Of a stretch of 64,000 nucleotides of DNA, positions 8,980-18,069 are shown one piece after another; position 1 is the first letter of the stretch, and every line of letters begins with the position of its first letter. Source of the stretch: Lysobacterales bacterium (GTDB lineage Bacteria; Pseudomonadota; Gammaproteobacteria; Xanthomonadales; Ahniellaceae). The position numbers and the translations under genes are program-made. The stretch is from positions 1,656,501 to 1,720,500 of the forward strand of contig JADKHK010000013.1 of assembly GCA_016721845.1 (NCBI GenBank), in the 5' to 3' direction. The notes beneath the pieces are model-generated. The model did not search any database. It was not told where the DNA came from and saw only the letters and a program-made list of their open reading frames with translations.

Positions 8980-11156
8980 CGCGACTGCGGACGGGTTGCG
9001 GTCGCCGGCCGGCCATTGCTGACCATGGCTTTGAATCTGGCGTCGCCGCGCCACTGCGCCCAGTCGTTGTCGATCATCGCCAGACTGATCGCATCCGGCT
9101 CCAGCGCCACGGCGTCGCGCAAATGCGCGAAGGCATCATCGCCGGCGCCGGCGATGGCATCGAGGCAGGCCAGGTTGTAGTGCGCCATCCAGCGCTCCGG
9201 ACGCAGACGCACGGCCTGCTGCAGCCAATCGCGAGCCGACGCGGCGGCATCGGCACGACGCGCGCTCGCTGCTGCCTGGATCAGGGTGCGGTAATCGCCC
9301 GGCAGCAGCGCCAGCGCCTTGGCATAAGCGTCGCGGGCATCGGCAAAGCGTTGTTGCTCGAAATACAGATCGCCGAGCAAACGGTGCGCATCGGGAAAAT
9401 CAGGATCGACCGCCAGGACGCGGTCAAACCAGTTCCTCGCCGCAGCATCGTCGCCACGGATCATCGCGATCAACCCGAGTCCGCTGATCGCCTCCACGAA
9501 CGTCGGCGCCACCGCCAGCGCGTCCTGATAGTGCCGGGCGGCACCATCGAGATCACCCTGCCGCAACGCGATCGACCCGAGCACGCCGTGGACGCGGAAC
9601 TCGCGCGGATTCTGCGCAATCAGTTGCAGGTACTGGTCGCGGGCATCGTCGACACGACCCTGATTCAGCAGCGCGACGGCCAGCACACCGCGCGCGGACG
9701 CATGCCCCGGAACCTGCGCCAGGATCTCGCGTGAAATCCGCTCGGACGCCGGCCACTGTCCCTGCTGTCCGGCCTTGCGCGCCGCATCCAGCAAGTTGTA
9801 GACGTGAATGCCGTCCTTCGGATCCATGCCGGCGACGCTCTCGCGCGCCGCCGCCGACTGCAGGTAGCCCAGCGACTGCAGCATCTCGATGGACTCCTGC
9901 GACAGCGGATTGCGCGTCGCACCCAGCGCCTGCTGTTCGGCGCCATCGAGCACCGACTGCAGCGACAGATCGAGCGCATCGGCAAGTTCGCGATGTCCGG
10001 GCACCGCAATCAGATTCCGCGTTTCGGCCGGGTCTTCCGTCAGGTCGTACAACTCGGAGCGCGGGGCCCGGATGAAGGTATGTTCGCGTTCGCGCACGGC
10101 GTACAACGGTGCCATGCCGAAACCGACTTCCGACAGCAGCGATTCCGAATACAGCGGGCGCGAGGGCTTGCGGGCATCGGCATCGACGCTGGCGAGATCC
10201 AGCCCCGGCAGGTTCGGATCGGGCGCCAAGCCCAGCGTCGCCAGGACCGTCGGAACGATATCGATGTGGTGCACCGGCGTGGCCACCCGGCGGTCCGGCG
10301 CAAAGCGTCGTGGATAGCGCAGCACCAGGGGCACGTGCGTGGTCGCCCGGTAGACGAAGACCGCATGGGTCTTCTCGGCATGCTCGCCGAGACTCTCGCC
10401 ATGGTCGGCGGTCAACACGATCAAGGTGCGATCAAGCTCGCCCGACCGCCGCAATGCGTCGATCAGACGCCCGAGCTCGGCATCGGCATAGGCGATCTCG
10501 GCGTCGTAGCCGGATGGACTGCGCGCCGAAATCCAACCCGGCGCCTGATGCGGTTGATGCGGATCGAACAGATGTACCCAGGTGAAGAACGGCTTGCGCT
10601 GCGCCTGTCCTTTCCAATCGTCGAACCACGCCAGCGCCCGATCGATGGTGTCGGCGGCACGACGTTCGCGGATCATGAACAGCTTCGGGTCTTCCTCGCC
10701 CCACAACTCGTCGTCATAGGCGTCGAAACCCTGCTGGATGTTGTATCGCTTGGCCAGCACCACGGCCGAAACAAACGCCTGGGTCGCGTAGCCGACGTCA
10801 TGCAGGCGTTCGGCCAGGGTATTGGCCGCATCCGGCAACGCATACGCACCGTTGTCGCGCACGCCGTGCGCAGGCGGCAGCAGGCCGGTCATGATGGTGC
10901 TGTGCGACGGCAGGGTGATCGGTGCAGCCGACAGCGCTTCCTCGTACAACGTGCCTTCGTGCGCCAGCTGGTCGATGGTGTCGGAATGCGCCAGGACGAA
11001 TCCGTAGGCGCCAAGATGATCGGCACGCAAGGTGTCGATGGTGACGACCAGGACATTGGGTCGAACGCTTTCTTGCGGCAGCTTGAGCAGCCCGATCGCG
11101 ACCGCCGCGATCACCACGCTCGCCAGCAGGCCGGCACGCGAAAATTGGGAAGACAT
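8976..11156 (-). CDS. Membrane-anchored sulfatase-fold (AlkP superfamily) enzyme with C-terminal TPRs (copy 3)
   Basis: 726 aa from ATG 11156 (CCGGAG eight nt upstream). The N-terminus is a hydrophobic anchor or uncleaved signal (LLASVVIAAVAIGLL) without a lipobox Cys, unlike copies 1 and 2. Catalytic motifs: VLVVTIDTLRADHLGAYG, APITLPSHSTIMTG with Thr81 at the nucleophile position, and ADHGESLGEHAEKTHA, in which the usual HG is HA. About six TPR units occupy residues ~470-700. The stop overlaps the sulfotransferase start. First gene of the three-gene operon; a terminator hairpin separates it from the sorted secreted protein upstream. Confidence 0.85.
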   Translation of the reverse strand: MSSQFSRAGLLASVVIAAVAIGLLKLPQESVRPNVLVVTIDTLRADHLGAYGFVLAHSDTIDQLAHEGTLYEEALSAAPITLPSHSTIMTGLLPPAHGVRDNGAYALPDAANTLAERLHDVGYATQAFVSAVVLAKRYNIQQGFDAYDDELWGEEDPKLFMIRERRAADTIDRALAWFDDWKGQAQRKPFFTWVHLFDPHQPHQAPGWISARSPSGYDAEIAYADAELGRLIDALRRSGELDRTLIVLTADHGESLGEHAEKTHAVFVYRATTHVPLVLRYPRRFAPDRRVATPVHHIDIVPTVLATLGLAPDPNLPGLDLASVDADARKPSRPLYSESLLSEVGFGMAPLYAVREREHTFIRAPRSELYDLTEDPAETRNLIAVPGHRELADALDLSLQSVLDGAEQQALGATRNPLSQESIEMLQSLGYLQSAAARESVAGMDPKDGIHVYNLLDAARKAGQQGQWPASERISREILAQVPGHASARGVLAVALLNQGRVDDARDQYLQLIAQNPREFRVHGVLGSIALRQGDLDGAARHYQDALAVAPTFVEAISGLGLIAMIRGDDAAARNWFDRVLAVDPDFPDAHRLLGDLYFEQQRFADARDAYAKALALLPGDYRTLIQAAASARRADAAASARDWLQQAVRLRPERWMAHYNLACLDAIAGAGDDAFAHLRDAVALEPDAISLAMIDNDWAQWRGDARFKAMVSNGRPATATRPQSR

Positions 11157-11170
11157 GATGCGGACTCCGG

Positions 11171-11197
11171 AAACGAAAAGCTCCGCCGCAGCGGAGC
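11171..11197 (-). terminator. Probable rho-independent terminator
   Basis: Stem of 7 bp (11180-11186 with 11191-11197) around a 4-nt loop, followed on the minus strand by TTTTCGTTT. It lies between the secreted-protein gene (stop at 11226) and the sulfatase-fold operon, so would end the former's transcript. Confidence 0.7.
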
Positions 11198-11225
11198 ATT
11201 TCGCGACGACCTGCGACGCAGGCAA

Positions 11226-12368
11226 TCAGGCGCGGCGCGCCCTCAGTGCCAATGCACCCAGGGCGACCGTCAATGCCGCCAGCGCAGCCAACACGCGGCG
11301 ATCCGTGGTCGGCACCGGCACGCTCGGCGCCTGGGTGCCAACGAAATTCACGACCTGCGCGATTTCGGTCGCGCTCATGCAGGCCGTCTGGTTGGCGGTG
11401 AACGCCGTGAGTTCGGCGGCCTTCGCGGCCGCTTCTGCGCGAGACGGCTGACCGGTCGCGTAATTCGCGATGATCTTGGTTTCGCCCGGCGCCAGCGTCA
11501 TCGCATAGTTCCAGAACGGATTGTCGTCGCCGTTGACGAAACTGATGCCTGAAATCTGCGTCGCCGCACCGGGCCCACCGAGCACATGGCCCAGTCGCGG
11601 ATCCGACGAGGTGGTGCCGGAGAAGTTCTGGAACGAGGCAACCCACAGGTCGGACGTCGAGGCCACGGCATCACCCGAGGACGTCGTGCTGATCGCGGTA
11701 TTGCTGTCGGAGCCCAGGTTGTTGCCGGTGATCATGTTGAAGCCGATGGTCGCACCGCTGGTGTTGGTGAAGATGTTCAACCAGCGCGCGAACTCGTCGT
11801 TCGAAGGCACGAACACCTTGCGCTGGACCGTCAAGCCGCCAATGACTTGCGGCGGCATGATCACCTGACGGTCGCCGCAACCGGCATCCAGCGTCGCCGG
11901 GCCATTGTCGTTGTAAATGGTGTAGTTGTTTCCGGTAATGGCCTTGCCACCACCACCGCCCGTGGTGCACGGACCGGTGCCGCCATTGGTCGACACGCAC
12001 AAGGTGTTGTAGCCGTCGAAGGCATCATTCAGCGTGCTGGCATCGACGCCGCCATTCAAGGTCGACGCGTTGACTGCCTGCGTGTAGGACGCTTCCGATG
12101 CCGCACCCGAGGCCGAGCTCGAGGTCGAGAAGGTGATGTCGGTATTGACGAAGTATTCGAGGCCGGACGCATCGACCAGATTCACCGAACCGGTCGCGCT
12201 GGGTGCGCGGCCCGAGTCGGCCTTGGCCATCGCCTCGCGCTGCGCCTTGTCACCCAGCTTCACATGGTGCCCATCGCGACCCGCGTCGGCCGCGAGCATC
12301 ACGACATCGGCGAACGCAGTGGACGACAGCGCGACACCGACCAGAACTGCAAGAGCATGACGAACCAT
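11226..12368 (-). CDS. Secreted protein with IPTL/PEP-CTERM-like C-terminal anchor, function unknown
   Basis: 380 aa, start ATG 12368 with AGGGGAAA upstream. A cleavable signal peptide (ALSSTAFA) is followed by a Gly/Ser/Thr/Asn-rich extracellular beta-type region with few Cys. I recognise no enzymatic motif. The C-terminus (PSVPVPTTDRR, ~20 hydrophobic residues, RARRA) has the same design as the tail of the DUF11 protein at 1916-3820, so both are likely clients of one sorting/anchoring enzyme, which is not encoded in this window. The gene is divergent from the 12.5-15.4 kb operon, sharing a 147-bp promoter region. Confidence 0.7.
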   Translation of the reverse strand: MVRHALAVLVGVALSSTAFADVVMLAADAGRDGHHVKLGDKAQREAMAKADSGRAPSATGSVNLVDASGLEYFVNTDITFSTSSSASGAASEASYTQAVNASTLNGGVDASTLNDAFDGYNTLCVSTNGGTGPCTTGGGGGKAITGNNYTIYNDNGPATLDAGCGDRQVIMPPQVIGGLTVQRKVFVPSNDEFARWLNIFTNTSGATIGFNMITGNNLGSDSNTAISTTSSGDAVASTSDLWVASFQNFSGTTSSDPRLGHVLGGPGAATQISGISFVNGDDNPFWNYAMTLAPGETKIIANYATGQPSRAEAAAKAAELTAFTANQTACMSATEIAQVVNFVGTQAPSVPVPTTDRRVLAALAALTVALGALALRARRA

Positions 12369-12515
12369 CGGATTTCCCCTAGAGAAGTGGGCGAACAGGA
12401 ATTTCCGGAAGTGTGACGCAAGACACGCGGCACTGGCAACCCTCTGATTCTGCTCGCCATCGACGGCCGCGCTGGCCGCTATACTGTCAATCTCTCGTCG
12501 TCCGGAATCCGTCCC

Positions 12516-12743
12516 ATGTCGCTTGCAGGTCGCTTCCTCGCCTTTTTCGTCCTCGCCTTCTGCGCGCCCTGTGCGCTGGCCTACAACGGCCCCGGATCGG
12601 GCGTCAGCTTCCTCGCCGCGTTGTGGTCGGTGCTCGCCGGCTTCTTCGTGGTGTTGTCGGCGATCCTGTTCTGGCCGGTACGTGCGCTCTTGCGCCGCCG
12701 CCGCGAACGTCGCAACGCCGCGCGTTCCCAGACCGCCAGCTGA
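12516..12743 (+). CDS. Small membrane protein, function unknown
   Basis: 75 aa. It has a signal peptide or first membrane helix (FLAFFVLAFCAPCALA), a second helix (FLAALWSVLAGFFVVLSAILFWPV) and a very basic cytoplasmic-type tail (RALLRRRRERRN). A TATACT -10-like box lies at 12480-12485. It starts a plus-strand unit with the alkaline-phosphatase-superfamily gene at 12746 (2 nt gap) and the membrane protein at 14664, so may be an accessory or partner subunit; that role is inferred from position only. Confidence 0.7.
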   Translation: MSLAGRFLAFFVLAFCAPCALAYNGPGSGVSFLAALWSVLAGFFVVLSAILFWPVRALLRRRRERRNAARSQTAS

Positions 12744-12745
12744 TC

Positions 12746-14667
12746 GTGCGCCGAAGCGGGTGGATCGCCCTCATCGCACTGGCGATCACGGGCACATGGT
12801 GGTGGTCAAGTTCGCGCACGCCGCCGCCAAAACCGCGTGGCTCCGATCATCGCGTGATCGTGCTCGGCTTCGACGGACTCGATCCTGCACTGCTCGGCGA
12901 AGCACGCGCCGCAGGGCGCATGCCGAACTTTTCCGAACTCGCGGCGCAAGGTCATCTGCAGACACTCGCGACCACCGATCCGCCGCAGTCGCCGGTGGCG
13001 TGGTCGAGCTTCGCCACCGGCACCGGTCCAGGCGAGCATGGCGTCTTCGATTTCCTGCATCGCGACGCCGAGCACTATGCCCCGGAATTCTCGATCGCCA
13101 CCCAGTTGCCGCCGGAAACACTGGACCTGTTCGGCTGGCAGATGCCGATCCGCGACGGCGCATTGGTCACGCGTCGGCAAGGCACGCCGTTCTGGCTTCG
13201 GGCTGAAGCAGACGGCTTGCGGACCGCGGTCATGCGCGTGCCGGTCACCTACCCGGCTGACCCGATCACGCACATGCTGTCCGGCATGGGCGTGCCCGAC
13301 CTGCTCGGCACCCAGGGCACGTACACGCTGGTCGCCAATCACCTGGTCGCAGATGCCGAATCCGGCGGGCGCGTGCTGATGGTCAAGACCAGCGAGGATG
13401 GCGTGGTCCGCACCGAACTCGCCGGCCCCGCCAGCCCGACCAGCGGCGAAGCGATGACCGTGCCGCTGACGCTGGCGCCGGCGGGGGACGCCGTCGCCAT
13501 TGCCCTGGGCGGCCATGATCTCACCTTGAAAGCCGGCGCCTGGTCCGACTGGCTGCCGCTCGATTTCCGCTTCCTCGGGCTCGGCACGGTCCGCGGCATG
13601 GTCCGTTTGCACCTCGTCGCCGGGTTCCCGCGCGTGCGTCTGTACGTGACGCCGATCCAGGTCGATCCGACCGCGCCGGTGCTGCCGATCAGCCATCCGC
13701 CCGAGGATGCGGCGCGCATCGCCGAACGCATTGGACGCTTTCATACGCTCGGCATGCCCGAGGAAACCTGGTCGATGAACCAGGGCCACCTCGACGAAGT
13801 CGCCTGGCTCGCCAGTGTCCGCACGACCCTGGCCGAGGGCGAGGCCCTGCTCTATGACCGCCTCGCCCAGGACGACAGCGACATCATCATCGAAACCTTC
13901 GTGCAGCCGGACCGGGTCAGCCACATGTTCTGGCGCGGACGCGACGCGCTGCATCCGCTGCATGCCGAATCATCGGAACTGGCGCGCACCGCGATCGACT
14001 GGATCTACGACGAGAGCGACCGCATCGTCGGCGAAGTGCGCAAGCGCATGCGCCCCGGCGACCGCTTGATCATCCTCAGCGACCATGGCTTCACCCACTA
14101 CCGTCGCAACGTACATCTGAACCGCTGGCTGCTCGACCATGGCTACCTCGCGTTGAAACCCGGCGCGAGCGCATCCGAGCCCCTGTTCGCGAGCGTCGAC
14201 TGGTCGCGCAGCCGGGCCTATGCGCTCGGACTCAATGGCGTGTTCCTGAATCTGCAGGGCCGTGAAGCCGAAGGCATCGTCGCAGCGAACGCGGGCAGCG
14301 CGTTGCTGGACGAGATCGCCGCCGCGATGTCGCAATGGCAGGACCCGGCGAATGGGGAGCGGGTGATCCTGCGCGCCGGCAAGGCGACCGATCTCTACCA
14401 GGCGCCGCGACGGCCGACGCTCCCGATCTCGTGGTCGGCTACAACAGCGGCTATCGCGCCTCGTGGCAGACCTCGCTCGGCGGCGTGCCGGGTACGGATA
14501 TCGAGGACAACCGCCAACTCTGGAGCGGCGACCACTGCGTCGCCTCGGAACTGGTCCCGGGCCTGCTGCTGACCTCGTTCCCGATCGACCAGCCTCTGCC
14601 CGGCATCGCGGCCGTGGGTGCATTGGTGCGCAGCGAAGCGCGGCGCGACGGAGCAGGATCGCAATGA
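12746..14667 (+). CDS. Type I phosphodiesterase/AlkP-superfamily protein, one apparent frameshift
   Basis: Start taken as GTG 12746, two bases after the previous stop; a single N-terminal helix (ALIALAITGTWWWSS) anchors it. Motifs: VIVLGFDGLDPALL (metal), PPQSPVAWSSFATG with Ser82 at the nucleophile position, and ILSDHGFTHYRRNVHLN. The frame breaks after KATDLYQ: in-frame translation turns to Arg/Ser-rich nonsense, while the -1 frame continues with DAPDLVVGYN and GYRASWQTSLGGVPG, typical of this family. Adding one G to the GG at 14401-14402 restores a continuous ~640-aa protein. Most likely a sequencing deletion. Its stop overlaps the next start (ATGA). Substrate unknown; expected in the periplasm. 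Confidence 0.75.
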
Positions 14668-15425
14668 CACCCGGATGGTTCGACCTGCCCGCGCCGGTGC
14701 TCGACGGCGTCGACCAAGTGCTCGCCATGGCGCTTCCGGAGTGGTTGCGGGTGGCGATCTACGGGCTGGTCGTCAGCTATCTCGGCATGGTCATCTATTC
14801 ACGTGTCTCGAACCAGGGTCGACTGCGTGCCGTGCAACGCCTGACGCGTCGCGTGCGCCGCCGCCTGCACGATCCCGAGATCGCGTTCGACGCCCTGCTC
14901 GCGGCCTCGCGGCGCAGTCTGGTGCTGTCGTTGCGACACCTCGGGCTGGTGCTGCTGCCGTCCCTGTTCACGCTGCTGCCGCTGCTGTTCGTGCTGCCGT
15001 GGGCATCGAACCGGTTCGGCGCGGCCCTGCCCGCAGTCGGCACGCCGGTGACGTGGTGCGCGCGGCCGATCGAGCGTGCAGCGGCGGTGCGCGTCGGCGA
15101 TGCGCCGATGGACGAGACCGGGTGCGTCACCGCGCCCTGGCCGGCGGCGCAACAGCCAATCCGGCTCGACGACCACGTCATCGCGACGGCCCCGTGGCGT
15201 GGCCCCAGCGAGGTGTTGCACGCGCGACACTGGTGGAATCGCTTCATCGGCAATCCCGCGGGCGAATTGCCGGAGCGCGTCGGCGACCTGGAAATCCACG
15301 TCGCGTTTCCGCCGCACCTCGTGCTGACGGTCGGACCTGCGTGGTTCGGGCACTGGTTGTTCTGGTTCCTGGTACCCGGACTGTTCGCCGGCTTCTACTG
15401 GCGCTGGCGCTGGAAGCTGGTGTGA
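14664..15425 (+). CDS. Three-helix membrane protein, unknown family
   Basis: 253 aa, ATG overlapping the stop of the preceding AlkP-superfamily gene. Membrane helices at about residues 22-44 (VAIYGLVVSYLGMVIY) and 82-103 (LGLVLLPSLFTLLPLLFVL), and a C-terminal one (HWLFWFLVPGLFAGFYW). A charged helical stretch (residues ~45-80) lies between the first two. A soluble beta-type region with two Cys separates helices two and three. The helix/coil/helix/helix order recalls small Oxa1-superfamily (DUF106/EMC3-like) proteins, but I cannot confirm that. Tight coupling suggests it serves the upstream enzyme. Confidence 0.65.
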   Translation: MTPGWFDLPAPVLDGVDQVLAMALPEWLRVAIYGLVVSYLGMVIYSRVSNQGRLRAVQRLTRRVRRRLHDPEIAFDALLAASRRSLVLSLRHLGLVLLPSLFTLLPLLFVLPWASNRFGAALPAVGTPVTWCARPIERAAAVRVGDAPMDETGCVTAPWPAAQQPIRLDDHVIATAPWRGPSEVLHARHWWNRFIGNPAGELPERVGDLEIHVAFPPHLVLTVGPAWFGHWLFWFLVPGLFAGFYWRWRWKLV

Positions 15426-15470
15426 CGGCGTCGCCGTCGCTGTCGCGATGGAATCGCTAACATCATCGCC

Positions 15471-16391
15471 ATGACCGTCCTCCGCACCTTGCTGTCCTGT
15501 CTGGCCCTCGCCGCCGCGGCACTGCTGACCTGCGCCGACGCCGATGCCAAGCGCCTGTACCAGTACCGCGACAAGAACGGGGTGCTGCACGTGACCGACC
15601 GCCCGCCGACCGGCGAGGTCGAGGCCGGCGAGGTCAAGGAGACGCTGATTCGCGCCGACGAGCAGGACATCGTCCAGATGTTCACCAACGACGCCGGCAA
15701 CGAACACACGATGACCTTCGTCAACAAGATCGCCGGACCGGTCGCGGTGCAACTCGAATTCGTCGATGCCGAAAATGTCGCGGCCGAACCACCGCTGCCG
15801 CTGCAGACCGTGCTCGGCAGCTTCGAGCAACGCGTGGTCGCCAAAGCCTTTCCGGCAGACCGCTACCAGAATTCGCGCTTCGGCCTGCGCTACGTCGCCG
15901 CACCTGGCGACCCGTCGGCCCGCCACGACGATTCGGTGCGCTACTCGGTGCCGTTCGCGGCAGGCACCAAGTTCGTGCTGGCGCAGGGCTTCAACGGACC
16001 GTTCACGCACACGGGCGTGCAGTCGCGCTACGCGGTCGACCTCGGCGTCGACGAAGGCACCCCGGTGCTGTGCGCCCGCGAAGGCACGGTAATGATGGTC
16101 GAGGAAGACTTTTTCGGCGCCGGGCTCGACAAGGAGCGCTTCGGCAGCCGCGCCAACCATGTCCGCGTGCTCCATGCCGATGGCTCGATGGGCGTCTATG
16201 CACATCTGAAGCTCGAGTCGGCGCGCGTGCAACCGGGGCAGCACGTGCGCCGTGGCCAGGTCCTCGGCCTGTCCGGCAACACCGGTTTCTCCACCGGCCC
16301 GCACCTGCATTTCGCGGTGCAGGTGAATCGCGACATGGAACTGGCGTCGATCCCGTTCCGCTTCGAAGGCGACGCGATTCCGCTGCAGTGA
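15471..16391 (+). CDS. DUF4124 + M23 (LytM) family peptidase
   Basis: 306 aa with a signal peptide (LAAAALLTCADA). A DUF4124 module at residues ~26-50 (RLYQYRDKNGVLHVTDRPP) is followed by a central beta domain and a C-terminal M23 domain (~170-295). The M23 domain has RYAVDLGVDEGTPV, MGVYAHL and the zinc-binding HLHF. Members cut peptidoglycan cross-links or act as amidase activators in the periplasm. No ribosome site is obvious. TAACAT at 15458-15463 ends seven nt before the ATG, which would fit a leaderless mRNA. Confidence 0.85.
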   Translation: MTVLRTLLSCLALAAAALLTCADADAKRLYQYRDKNGVLHVTDRPPTGEVEAGEVKETLIRADEQDIVQMFTNDAGNEHTMTFVNKIAGPVAVQLEFVDAENVAAEPPLPLQTVLGSFEQRVVAKAFPADRYQNSRFGLRYVAAPGDPSARHDDSVRYSVPFAAGTKFVLAQGFNGPFTHTGVQSRYAVDLGVDEGTPVLCAREGTVMMVEEDFFGAGLDKERFGSRANHVRVLHADGSMGVYAHLKLESARVQPGQHVRRGQVLGLSGNTGFSTGPHLHFAVQVNRDMELASIPFRFEGDAIPLQ

Positions 16392-16393
16392 GC

Positions 16394-16421
16394 GTGAACG
16401 CGGCACCCGCCCGCGTATAAT
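16394..16421 (+). promoter_or_regulatory. Candidate sigma-70 promoter for prfC
   Basis: Perfect -10 box TATAAT at 16416-16421 with a weak -35 (GTGAAC, 16394-16399) at 16-bp spacing. The predicted start gives a ~38-nt leader to prfC. Confidence 0.5.
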
Positions 16422-16465
16422 CCGCGCCCCTTTGCCGCCCCGCGGCGGCGCATCGAATCCAGACC

Positions 16466-18067
16466 ATGTCCGAACAACAGACCGAAACGGCGCGGCGGCG
16501 CACGTTCGCGATCATTTCCCATCCCGACGCCGGCAAGACCACGTTGACCGAGAAGCTGCTGCTGTTCGGCGGCGCGATCCAGATGGCCGGCAGCGTGAAG
16601 TCGCGCAAGGCTGCCAAGCACGCTACGTCCGACTGGATGGCGCTGGAAAAGGAACGCGGCATCTCGGTCACGTCGTCGGTGATGCAGTTCCCGTATGAGG
16701 GCCGCATCGTCAACCTGCTCGACACGCCGGGCCACGCGGACTTCTCGGAAGACACCTATCGCGTGCTGACCGCCGTCGACTCGGCGCTGATGGTCATCGA
16801 CTGCGCCAAGGGCGTCGAGGAACGCACGATCAAGCTGATGGAAGTCTGCCGGCTGCGCGACACGCCGATCATGACCTTCATCAACAAGCTCGACCGCGAA
16901 GGCCGCAGCGGCATCGACCTGATCGACGAAGTCGAATCGGTGCTCGGCATCCGTTGTGCCCCGATCACCTGGCCGATCGGCATGGGTTCGCGCCTCAAGG
17001 GCGTGGTTCACCTGGTCGATCGCGAAGTGCATCTGTTCGAGGCGGGAAAGAACTTCACGCGCCAGGACTCGACCATCCTGAAGCTGGATGATCCGTCGCT
17101 GCCCGAACGCGTCGGTGCCGAGGCCTACAAAGAACTGATGGACGAACTGGAGCTGGTCGAGGGTGCGTCGCAACCGTTCGATCGCGAGGCGTATCTCGCC
17201 GGCCAGCAGACCCCGGTGTTCTTCGGTTCGGCGGTCAACAACTTCGGCGTGCAGATCCTGCTCGACGCCTTTGTCGATTGGGCGCCCGGACCGAAGGCGC
17301 ATGCGACGACGACGCGTCCGGTGCAGGCGACCGAAGACAAGATGACCGGCTTCGTGTTCAAGATCCAGGCCAACATGGACCCGAACCACCGCGACCGCGT
17401 CGCCTTCATGCGCATCTGCTCCGGTCGCTACGAGCAGGGCATGAAAGCCTTCCACGTCCGCACCGGCAAGGAGGTGAAGTTCGCGAACGCACTCACCTTC
17501 ATGGCGTCGGACCGCGAGATCGTCGACAAGGCCTGGCCAGGCGACGTGATCGGCCTGCACAACCACGGCACCATCTCGATCGGTGACACCTTCAGCGAAG
17601 GCGAACAGATTTCCTTCACCGGCATCCCGAACTTCGCGCCGGAACTGTTCCGGCGCGCGCGCCTGCGCGACCCGCTGAAACTGAAGCAGTTGCAGAAGGG
17701 CCTGGCGCAGTTGTCGGAGGAAGGCGCGACCCAGTTCTTCAAGCCGATCATGTCGAATGATCTCATTCTCGGTGCGGTCGGCACGCTGCAGTTCGAAGTG
17801 GTGGCCTATCGTCTGAAAGACGAGTATTCGGTCGACTGCAGCTTCGAACCGGTTCAGGTCGCGACCGCGCGCTGGATCCGCTGCGACAACGACAAGAAGC
17901 TGGAAGAATTCCGCGAGAAGGCGGCGATGAATTTGGCGCTCGATGCCGCCGGCAAACTCGTCTACATCGCACCGACCCGGGTGAACCTGCAGCTGACGCA
18001 GGAGCGCTGGCCGGACGTGGTATTCATGGCCACGCGCGAACACGCGCACGCGGTCGACGCCGATTGA
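16466..18067 (+). CDS. prfC: Peptide chain release factor 3
   Basis: 533 aa, the normal RF3 length. Translational GTPase motifs are all visible: SHPDAGKTT (G1, residues ~18-26), switch I with KERGISVTSSVM, DTPGHADF (G3) and NKLDREG (G4). The RF3-specific KHATSDWMALE lies before switch I, and domains II and III follow. It recycles RF1/RF2 from the ribosome after peptide release, using GTP. A TATAAT box stands about 45 nt upstream. Confidence 0.98.
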   Translation: MSEQQTETARRRTFAIISHPDAGKTTLTEKLLLFGGAIQMAGSVKSRKAAKHATSDWMALEKERGISVTSSVMQFPYEGRIVNLLDTPGHADFSEDTYRVLTAVDSALMVIDCAKGVEERTIKLMEVCRLRDTPIMTFINKLDREGRSGIDLIDEVESVLGIRCAPITWPIGMGSRLKGVVHLVDREVHLFEAGKNFTRQDSTILKLDDPSLPERVGAEAYKELMDELELVEGASQPFDREAYLAGQQTPVFFGSAVNNFGVQILLDAFVDWAPGPKAHATTTRPVQATEDKMTGFVFKIQANMDPNHRDRVAFMRICSGRYEQGMKAFHVRTGKEVKFANALTFMASDREIVDKAWPGDVIGLHNHGTISIGDTFSEGEQISFTGIPNFAPELFRRARLRDPLKLKQLQKGLAQLSEEGATQFFKPIMSNDLILGAVGTLQFEVVAYRLKDEYSVDCSFEPVQVATARWIRCDNDKKLEEFREKAAMNLALDAAGKLVYIAPTRVNLQLTQERWPDVVFMATREHAHAVDAD

Positions 18068-18069
18068 AC

